This document shows positions 25,938 through 31,990 of a DNA stretch of 31,990 nucleotides, in pieces (within the stretch, counting starts at the first letter, position 1; every line of letters begins with the position of its first letter). The notes beneath the pieces are model-generated. The model was not told where the DNA came from, did not search any database, and saw nothing but the letters and a program-made list of their open reading frames with translations. The DNA comes from an uncultured Porphyromonas sp. (lineage in GTDB: Bacteria; Bacteroidota; Bacteroidia; Bacteroidales; Porphyromonadaceae): contig CALTVJ010000011.1 of assembly GCA_943912835.1 (NCBI GenBank), positions 1 through 31,990 of the forward strand, written 5' to 3'. Both the position numbers and the translations under genes were made by a program.

Positions 25938-26993
25938 ATGCATCAGATTCTTATAACAGGGGGAGTTGGTTTCATTGGAAGTAACTTGCTACATCATCTG
26001 TTGAGCAGGTACCCCAACTATCATTTTGTCACCTTGGATTTACTGACTTATGCTGGTAATCTAAACAACATCAAGGATCTACTAAATAGCCCAAACCATA
26101 TCTTTGTACAGGGAGATATTTGCGATGCAACATTGGTTAATAGACTCTTTGAGGAGTATCGGTTTGATGGTGTCATTCATTTAGCTGCAGAAAGTCACGT
26201 AGACCGATCGATAAATAATCCACTCGAGTTTGCTCAAACAAATGTTATTGGCACACTTACCCTTCTAAATGCGGCTCTACAATCTTGGAAAGGTGACTTC
26301 AAAAACAAACGTTTTTACCATGTTTCTACTGATGAGGTTTATGGAGCTTTACCCCTAGGAAACGAATTATTTACAGAGGATACTAAATATGCACCCAGGT
26401 CACCATACTCGGCAAGTAAAGCAGCTTCCGATCACTTCGTTCGTGCATATCACCATACCTATGGCTTACCTATAGTTATCTCTAACTGCTCGAATAACTA
26501 TGGTCCCTATCAATTCCCAGAGAAACTAATTCCGCTCTTTATCAATAACATCATAGAGGGGAAACCTTTACCTATATATGGTACTGGTGAGAATATCCGA
26601 GACTGGCTCTATGTAGAAGATCATTGTAGGGCCATAGACTTAATTTTTCACAAAGGGAAGGATGGAGAAACCTATAATATAGGAGGCTTCAACGAATGGA
26701 AAAATATAGATCTCATCCACATGCTTATTGAGCTTGTCGATGATGCATTAGGCAGAAAGCCAGGACATTCTCGTGATCTTATTTCATTTGTTAAAGACCG
26801 ACAAGGTCATGACCTTAGATACGCTATTGATTGCCATAAACTCAAAAGCGATCTAGGTTGGGAACCTTCTCTCAAGTTTGAAGAAGGATTAAAAAAGACA
26901 ATTGACTGGTATTTGTCCAACCAAGATTGGCTAAATCAGGTAACAACTGGAGCATACCAGAAGTATTACGAGAGCATGTATACGAACAGATAA
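25938..26993 (+). CDS. rfbB: dTDP-glucose 4,6-dehydratase
   Basis: This 351-residue extended short-chain dehydrogenase converts dTDP-glucose to dTDP-4-keto-6-deoxyglucose with NAD+ as internal cofactor. It has the Rossmann motif TGGVGFIGSN (7-16), HLAAESHVDRS (81-91), the catalytic Thr131-Asp132-Glu133 triad segment in HVSTDEVYG, and the active-site YSASK (Tyr157, Lys161). The ORF starts two bases after rfbA. The next enzymes for dTDP-rhamnose (rfbC, rfbD) are absent here, so the product could feed rhamnose or another dTDP sugar encoded elsewhere. Confidence 0.97.
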   Translation: MHQILITGGVGFIGSNLLHHLLSRYPNYHFVTLDLLTYAGNLNNIKDLLNSPNHIFVQGDICDATLVNRLFEEYRFDGVIHLAAESHVDRSINNPLEFAQTNVIGTLTLLNAALQSWKGDFKNKRFYHVSTDEVYGALPLGNELFTEDTKYAPRSPYSASKAASDHFVRAYHHTYGLPIVISNCSNNYGPYQFPEKLIPLFINNIIEGKPLPIYGTGENIRDWLYVEDHCRAIDLIFHKGKDGETYNIGGFNEWKNIDLIHMLIELVDDALGRKPGHSRDLISFVKDRQGHDLRYAIDCHKLKSDLGWEPSLKFEEGLKKTIDWYLSNQDWLNQVTTGAYQKYYESMYTNR

Positions 26994-27012
26994 AATTATT
27001 AGATAAAACTGT

Positions 27013-28038
27013 ATGCAGACAAAAATTGCACAACTATTAAATGAAATTAAGTCCCTCACTGCATCTAGCCTTGAACAGGTGGAGGAGCTTCGTATAAAAT
27101 ACATCAGCAAAAAAGGTGAAGTAGCAAAGCTTGTAGAAGATTTTCGCAATATCCCAAACGAAGAAAAGCGTGTCGTTGGAGCTATGCTCAACGAGCTGAA
27201 AAATACAGCTCTAGAAACTATAAATACCCTAAGAGATAATATCCAAAATGCGGGTAACTCGGATCATACTGCTACCATTGATTGGAGCCGAACATCATAC
27301 CCAACCCATCTTGGGAGCAGACATCCTCTAACGCTTGTACAACAAGAAGTTTGCAACATATTTTCTAGATTAGGCTTCTCTGTAGCAGAAGGACCTGAAA
27401 TCGAAGACGATTGGCACGTCTTCACTTCTCTCAATTTTGCTGACGACCACCCTGCACGAGATATGCAAGACACTTTCTTTGTTGAAAATTTAGCAGGAAG
27501 TTTGTTGCGTACTCATACCTCTAGTGTACAAAGTCGAGTTATGAATAGTCAGAAACCTCCTATTCGTATTATTTGCCCTGGACGAGTATATCGCAACGAA
27601 GCTATATCATATAGAGCTCACTGCTTCTTTCATCAGATGGAGGCTCTCTACATAGATAAAAATGTCTCTTTTGCTGATCTTAAGCAAGTACTTTTGTACT
27701 TTGCTCAAGAGTTATTTGGGACAGATACAAAGATACGCCTTCGTCCATCTTATTTCCCCTTTACAGAACCTAGTGCCGAAATGGATATCTCCTGCAATAT
27801 ATGCTCAGGACAGGGTTGCGCTTTCTGCAAACACACAGGTTGGGTGGAGATTTTAGGTTGTGGTATGGTTGACCCCAATGTCTTAGAAAACTGTGGTATT
27901 GACAGCAAGATATATAGTGGTTATGCTCTTGGAATGGGAATAGAACGTATTGCCAATCTTAAATATCGCGTGAAAGATTTGCGTTACTTCTCAGAAAATG
28001 ACCAACGCTTCCTAGAGCAGTTTACAGGTGTCAATTAG
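27013..28038 (+). CDS. pheS: Phenylalanine--tRNA ligase alpha subunit
   Basis: The 341-residue class II synthetase subunit charges tRNA-Phe together with PheT, which is not in the window. An N-terminal coiled coil (about 1-85) for tRNA contact is followed by the catalytic core with HPLT (104-107), motif 2 around PGRVYRNEAISYRAH...FHQMEAL (189-212), and motif 3 GYALGMGIERIANL (303-316). A C-x2-C-x4-C-x2-C cluster (Cys261, 264, 269, 272) suggests a small zinc site, which occurs in many bacterial PheS proteins. It follows rfbB by 19 bases and may be read from the murC-rfbB transcript. Confidence 0.97.
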   Translation: MQTKIAQLLNEIKSLTASSLEQVEELRIKYISKKGEVAKLVEDFRNIPNEEKRVVGAMLNELKNTALETINTLRDNIQNAGNSDHTATIDWSRTSYPTHLGSRHPLTLVQQEVCNIFSRLGFSVAEGPEIEDDWHVFTSLNFADDHPARDMQDTFFVENLAGSLLRTHTSSVQSRVMNSQKPPIRIICPGRVYRNEAISYRAHCFFHQMEALYIDKNVSFADLKQVLLYFAQELFGTDTKIRLRPSYFPFTEPSAEMDISCNICSGQGCAFCKHTGWVEILGCGMVDPNVLENCGIDSKIYSGYALGMGIERIANLKYRVKDLRYFSENDQRFLEQFTGVN

Positions 28039-28105
28039 TTGCTACTAAAATAAATGTTTACCTTAACCCGTTATGTTATCAAACAACTATAAAAAGGAAA
28101 CATAT

Positions 28106-29614
28106 ATGAATAAAGTTTGGAAAACCATTGCTGCAGGCGGACTTATTGTAGCCGTTAGTGTAGCTTCGAGTGCCGTAACTGTAAAAACACTAAACAGCGA
28201 AACGAGAGATGATAATTCATTCTCTGGTATAACAGAGACGCCTTCTTCAGATCTACAACATAGCTTTGAAAATACAACACAAGCTATCTCACCAAGACAA
28301 ATTGGTTCTGCTCCAGATCTTACCTTGGCAGCTGAAAGTAGTGTCAAGGCTGTTGTACACATCAAAATAGAAGGGGAAAGAGCTGTAACACAACAAGCAA
28401 TTGATCCTTTTGAATTCTTCTTTGGAGGGCAAGGACGTAGTCAACAACGCACTCAACCTGTCGTTGGATATGGTTCAGGTGTCATTATTAGTCAAGATGG
28501 CTATATTATGACCAACAATCACGTTATCGCTGATAGTGAAAAAATTAGTGTTACATTAGAAGATAATAGGACTTTTTCAGCCAAACTAATTGGTACAGAT
28601 CCTAGTACGGATATCGCTTTAATTAAGATTGAAGCCAAAAATCTTCCCACAATACCTTTTGGCAACAGCGATAAGTTACGTCTTGGGGAGTGGGTACTTG
28701 CTGTAGGTAACCCATTCAACCTAACAGGTACTGTTACCGCTGGTATCGTTAGTGCCAAGAGTAGAACAACAGCCAAAACATCTGGAGGAGGTCTGAAAGT
28801 AGAAAGCTTTATACAAACAGATGCTGCTGTAAACTCTGGGAATAGTGGTGGTGCCTTAGTTAATGCACAGGGCGAGCTCGTAGGAATCAATACCATGATA
28901 TATTCGCAAACAGGCAATTATGCTGGTTATTCTTTTGCTGTGCCTATTAATATGGCAGCAAAGGTCGTCGAGGATATCAAGAAGTATGGCACAGTTCAAC
29001 GTGGATTACTTGGTATTTTAGGAGGCGATGTGGATGCTGATTTGGCAAAAAAAGAAGGGCTCAAAGTTAACCGAGGTATATATGTCAGCGATTTTGCAGA
29101 AATTAGTGCTGCTCTTGCTGCTGGTTTAGAGAAAGGTGATGTCATCACTGCCATCAATGGAGTTAGTGTCGACGACTTCGGACAGCTACAAAGTGAAATA
29201 GGACGCTATCGTCCAGGGGACACTGTAAATGTCACAGTCAATCGTAAGGGTAACAACAAAACTTACAAAGTCACTCTTAAAAACAAGGATGGAGGACAAG
29301 GTGTTGTCAAGGAGCAAGACGGAAATAACAACAAGTTAGGAGCGACACTTAAGAATCTTGACAAAGATCAGCTCCGCGTTTACGGCCTCAGCTATGGTGT
29401 ACAAGTAGAGAGACTAACTAATGGTCCACTTCGAAAAGCTGGTGTTGCACCAGGCTTCATTATCTTAACTGCCAATAATACCCCCATTAGATCTGTCTCA
29501 GATCTAAACAAAGCCTTGATTGCGACACAAAATATTAAGGGAAAGGTTGCTCTATATATTCGAGGATTTTACCCCGAAACTGGCGAAGTTGTTGGCTATG
29601 AAGTTCTCTTATAA
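28106..29614 (+). CDS. htrA: Periplasmic serine protease/chaperone, HtrA/DegP family
   Basis: The 502-residue protein has a basic N-terminus and hydrophobic segment (about 8-24) that could be a signal peptide or membrane anchor, then a trypsin-like protease domain with catalytic His139 (TNNHVI), Asp169 (STDIALI) and Ser247 (GNSGG). Two PDZ domains follow (about 298-393 and 410-500). Such proteins degrade misfolded envelope proteins. An in-frame ATG at 28073 would add 11 residues, but 28106 is preferred because an AAAAAGGAAA purine-rich stretch lies just before it and it gives a normal signal-sequence start. A perfect palindromic terminator follows the stop. Confidence 0.95.
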   Translation: MNKVWKTIAAGGLIVAVSVASSAVTVKTLNSETRDDNSFSGITETPSSDLQHSFENTTQAISPRQIGSAPDLTLAAESSVKAVVHIKIEGERAVTQQAIDPFEFFFGGQGRSQQRTQPVVGYGSGVIISQDGYIMTNNHVIADSEKISVTLEDNRTFSAKLIGTDPSTDIALIKIEAKNLPTIPFGNSDKLRLGEWVLAVGNPFNLTGTVTAGIVSAKSRTTAKTSGGGLKVESFIQTDAAVNSGNSGGALVNAQGELVGINTMIYSQTGNYAGYSFAVPINMAAKVVEDIKKYGTVQRGLLGILGGDVDADLAKKEGLKVNRGIYVSDFAEISAALAAGLEKGDVITAINGVSVDDFGQLQSEIGRYRPGDTVNVTVNRKGNNKTYKVTLKNKDGGQGVVKEQDGNNNKLGATLKNLDKDQLRVYGLSYGVQVERLTNGPLRKAGVAPGFIILTANNTPIRSVSDLNKALIATQNIKGKVALYIRGFYPETGEVVGYEVLL

Positions 29615-29645
29615 TGCTCTTTTTTACTAAACGAAGACAGTAAAT

Positions 29646-29685
29646 AAAATAGAGGGTTGCGAAAATTTTCGCAACCCTCTATTTT
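29646..29685. terminator. Bidirectional terminator between htrA and typA
   Basis: A 40-base perfect palindrome (two 20-base arms, no obligate loop) contains a GC-rich core AGAGGGTTGCG flanked on each side by A/T runs, so T tracts follow the stem on both strands. It lies 31 bases after the htrA stop and 79 bases beyond the typA stop, as expected for convergent genes. Confidence 0.88.
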
Positions 29686-29764
29686 TACCTTGACCTCAAT
29701 CAGATTTTAAATCCTAGAAAGGCAGTGAGTAATTGTCAGAAAGTAAAAAACAACTCCCAAGATT

Positions 29765-31564
29765 TTATCTTGACTGTCTTTTACGTTCATTTTCATCTAA
29801 AAGGATTTTTCTCATGCGCTGACTCTCTGGTGTTATTTCAACGTATTCATCAGGTTTAATATACTCCAAAGCATCTTCAAGACTAAATATCACAGGAGGA
29901 GCTAATGCCACTTTGTCATCACTACCTGAAGCACGCATATTCGTCAATTTCTTACTCTTACATACATTAACTCCAAGATCTCCCTCCTTACTATGCTCAC
30001 CAATCACTTGACCAGCATATACTTCTTCACCTGGAGAAATAAAGAAACGCCCACGACTTTGAAGATTATTCAATGCATACGCAAAAGCGGTACCCGTTTC
30101 TAGTGCAATAATACTACCATTATTACGTCTATCAATATCTCCTTTCCATGGCTGATACTCCAAAAATCTATGTGCCATAACCGCTTCACCAGCAGAAGCT
30201 GTTAGAACAGCATTGTTTAAGCCAATGATACCTCTAGAAGGAATTGTAAATTCTAAGAAGGTTCGGTCGCCTTTGGTCTCCATCATTGTCATCTCACCCT
30301 TGCGGCGAGTCACCATATCAATAATTTTACTAGCACTTTCCTCTGGGAGATTAACCATAAGATGTTCAACAGGCTCATGTTTTACCCCGTCAATTTCTCT
30401 AATGATAACCTGAGGTTGACCTACTTGCAACTCATACCCTTCTCTTCTCATAGTCTCAATAAGGACTGATAAATGCAATACACCACGACCATAAACAAGC
30501 CAACTATCAGCCGTAGCAGCTGGTTCCACACGAAGTGCCAAGTTACGATCCAATTCCTTCTCTAGACGATCATGTATATGTCTACTTGTTACGAATTTAC
30601 CTTCCTTACCGAAGAAAGGGGAATTATTAATCGTAAATAACATGCTCATCGTAGGTTCATCAACCGCTATACTAGGTAAAGGCTCAGGCTGAGTCGCATC
30701 TGCAATCGTTTCCCCAATCTCAAAGCCATCTATACCTATCAAGGCGCAGATATCACCAGAGCTTACACTATCGACCTTAGTACGCCCTAAACCTTCGAAG
30801 ATATTTACTTCCTTGATGCGCATCTTGCTTAATGCCCCATCTCGTTTACATAAAACAACGTCTTGCCCCTCACGGAAAGTACCACGATGTACACGACCTA
30901 CAGCTATACGACCAACGTAACTAGAGAAATCCAATGAAGTTACAAGCATCTGAGCTGGTCCCTCAATCTGCGTTGGAGCTGGAATCTCTTCTAAAATTGT
31001 ATCTAATAGAGTTGTTATGTCTTCTTTGGGTTCATTATAATCCAAAGACATCCAGCCTTGCTTTGCAGAACCGTATATAGTTTTGAAGTTTAACTGATCT
31101 TCACTAGCCCCAAGACTAAACATCAAGTCAAATACCATATCCTCCACCTCTGAAGGACGACAGTTTGGTTTATCAACCTTATTGACTACTACAATCGGCT
31201 TAAGCCCCATTTCAATGGCCTTCTGCAAAACAAATCTAGTCTGTGGCATTGGGCCTTCAAAAGCATCAACGAGCAAAAGACACCCATCAGCTAGATTAAG
31301 CACACGCTCCACCTCACCTCCAAAGTCTGCGTGTCCTGGAGTATCAATAATATTTATCTTAACCCCCTTGTAGCGAATGCTTACATTCTTGGATAAAATA
31401 GTAATACCACGCTCTCTCTCTAGATCATTACTATCCAAATAAGTATCAACATCAGCAACTTTATCATCTCTAAAAAGCTTACCTGCTAAAAGCATCTTGT
31501 CTACCAATGTTGTTTTCCCATGGTCTACGTGGGCAATGATCGCAATATTTCTTATATTTTGCAT
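29765..31564 (-). CDS. typA: Ribosome-binding translational GTPase TypA/BipA
   Basis: The 599-residue translational GTPase of the EF-G superfamily acts on the ribosome under stress and cold. G1 is AHVDHGKT (11-18), the switch I segment is ERGITI (51-56), G3 is DTPGH (74-78), and G4 is NKVD (128-131). The beta-barrel domain 2, EF-G-like domains III/V and the BipA-specific C-terminal domain (with ARPPVIF-like and EYVEITP segments near the end) follow at full length. It is transcribed towards htrA, with a good -7 element in its short upstream region. Confidence 0.97.
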   Translation of the reverse strand: MQNIRNIAIIAHVDHGKTTLVDKMLLAGKLFRDDKVADVDTYLDSNDLERERGITILSKNVSIRYKGVKINIIDTPGHADFGGEVERVLNLADGCLLLVDAFEGPMPQTRFVLQKAIEMGLKPIVVVNKVDKPNCRPSEVEDMVFDLMFSLGASEDQLNFKTIYGSAKQGWMSLDYNEPKEDITTLLDTILEEIPAPTQIEGPAQMLVTSLDFSSYVGRIAVGRVHRGTFREGQDVVLCKRDGALSKMRIKEVNIFEGLGRTKVDSVSSGDICALIGIDGFEIGETIADATQPEPLPSIAVDEPTMSMLFTINNSPFFGKEGKFVTSRHIHDRLEKELDRNLALRVEPAATADSWLVYGRGVLHLSVLIETMRREGYELQVGQPQVIIREIDGVKHEPVEHLMVNLPEESASKIIDMVTRRKGEMTMMETKGDRTFLEFTIPSRGIIGLNNAVLTASAGEAVMAHRFLEYQPWKGDIDRRNNGSIIALETGTAFAYALNNLQSRGRFFISPGEEVYAGQVIGEHSKEGDLGVNVCKSKKLTNMRASGSDDKVALAPPVIFSLEDALEYIKPDEYVEITPESQRMRKILLDENERKRQSR

Positions 31565-31590
31565 TCTTTCAAATAATCAAATTTCTAGCA

Positions 31591-31598
31591 CAAAGGTA
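31591..31598 (-). promoter_or_regulatory. -7 promoter element of typA
   Basis: On the minus strand TACCTTTG matches TAnnTTTG and would start transcription about 20 bases before the typA ATG. A TTG at 31617-31615 lies 16 bases upstream, shorter than the standard 19. Confidence 0.55.
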
Positions 31599-31750
31599 CT
31601 CAAACTCACTAAAACAAGCTGTCTTATCAGATATTGAGACCGTTGCACAAGAATACTTGATTACTAGAGGCTGTGGTCATCAGCCTTCGTGTAGTCGGAA
31701 TATGCACAATATAGAGGTCTTTAGAAGTTTGCCATAGAAGCTCCGAAGAC

Positions 31751-31808
31751 TTTAAGTTAAAGTTCGAAGATCATTTAACTTAAATGTCTTGATCGATTTA
31801 AGTTAAAT
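31751..31808. repeat. Three copies of an AT-rich TTTAA(G/C)TTAAA element
   Basis: Copies lie at 31751-31761 (forward), 31773-31785 (reverse) and 31796-31808 (forward). The second and third are exact 13-base inverted repeats around a 10-base spacer. Each copy is itself nearly palindromic, as is common for sites of dimeric DNA-binding proteins. Confidence 0.65.
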
Positions 31809-31812
31809 CTCT

Positions 31813-31856
31813 ATCGTCCCCTAGTTATGGGACGATAATCCCATAACTAGGGGACG
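31813..31856. repeat. 17-bp perfect inverted repeat with an alternative 8-bp hairpin
   Basis: Arms 31815-31831 and 31840-31856 pair perfectly around an eight-base loop. The left arm alone can instead fold into 31813-31820 with 31829-31836. The two folds exclude each other. No T tract follows on the plus strand; on the minus strand the hairpin is followed by ATAGAGATTTAAC, so it is not a standard terminator. Confidence 0.75.
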
Positions 31857-31990
31857 TACAAGGAGCATAATCTCTTGTTTTCCTCCATGAGGTATTCTGA
31901 ACAAGTTCTTTGTTGGTTTAATTTGTTTGTACACGAGTACCTTCACCCTCACTATTAATACCTGACGATTACTCCATTCTACAGATACTT

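Larger units (their letters stand above)
31565..31990. other. Gene-free right edge with nested inverted repeats
   Basis: This 426-base stretch upstream of typA contains no ORF with coding character. It holds the typA -7 element and, between about 31751 and 31856, three copies of a TTTAA(G/C)TTAAA element and a 17-base-pair hairpin with an alternative fold. From 31857 to the window end I see nothing recognisable. Confidence 0.6.

Noticed and set aside
27790..27830. Cysteine cluster in PheS as a possible domain insertion
   Set aside because: This C-x2-C-x4-C-x2-C segment is found in many normal bacterial PheS proteins.

Overview
This window looks like an ordinary core-genome stretch of a moderately AT-rich member of Bacteroidota, most likely order Bacteroidales and plausibly a Porphyromonas-like organism. 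The reasons are as follows. Several genes and the tRNA are preceded by the Bacteroidota -7 element TAnnTTTG, in one case with TTG exactly 19 bases upstream. Start codons lack strong Shine-Dalgarno sequences. The gene content includes a DUF4301 protein, meso-diaminopimelate dehydrogenase, a CobJ-CbiC fusion and an ftsH-cdsA pair. Species cannot be fixed from the sequence alone.

Layout, left to right. A tRNA-Leu(CAA) gene lies on the minus strand at the left edge. A plus-strand block follows (454-12207): a fused corrin-ring enzyme ending at a clear terminator, rmuC, and then a tight run of DUF4301, Xaa-Pro aminopeptidase, gamma-carbonic-anhydrase-like protein and GT90 glycosyltransferase. After these come ddh, a terminator-like hairpin, and lgt, a flavodiiron protein and nagB, which end at a 25-bp perfect palindrome. 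A minus-strand block (19427 down to 12399) reads ftsH, cdsA, an S4-domain Hsp15-like gene, an AraC-type regulator, trmN6-like methyltransferase, groS and groL. A 522-base gene-free gap separates it divergently from a second plus-strand block (19950-29614): murC, ftsQ, ftsA, ftsZ, rfbA, rfbB, pheS and htrA. That block converges on typA (minus strand) across a 40-base perfect palindrome. The right edge (31565-31990) holds no gene but has several nested inverted repeats.

The genes are mostly housekeeping. Cell-envelope and division functions dominate: the peptidoglycan precursors from Ddh and MurC, divisome FtsQ/FtsA/FtsZ, phospholipid precursor synthesis by CdsA, lipoprotein lipidation by Lgt, sugar nucleotides from RfbA/RfbB, and the amino-sugar deaminase NagB. 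The second theme is protein quality control and stress: FtsH, Hsp15-like, GroES/GroEL, HtrA, TypA and flavodiiron O2/NO reduction.

I found no mobile element, CRISPR array, phage, toxin-antitoxin or defence system, and no convincing new multi-gene system. The points most worth a second look are the Asp-to-Asn changes in both phosphate motifs of FtsA together with its long acidic linker, the isolated murC-ftsQAZ segment of the dcw cluster, pyrophosphorylase-like motifs in the DUF4301 protein, and the structured intergenic region at the right edge.
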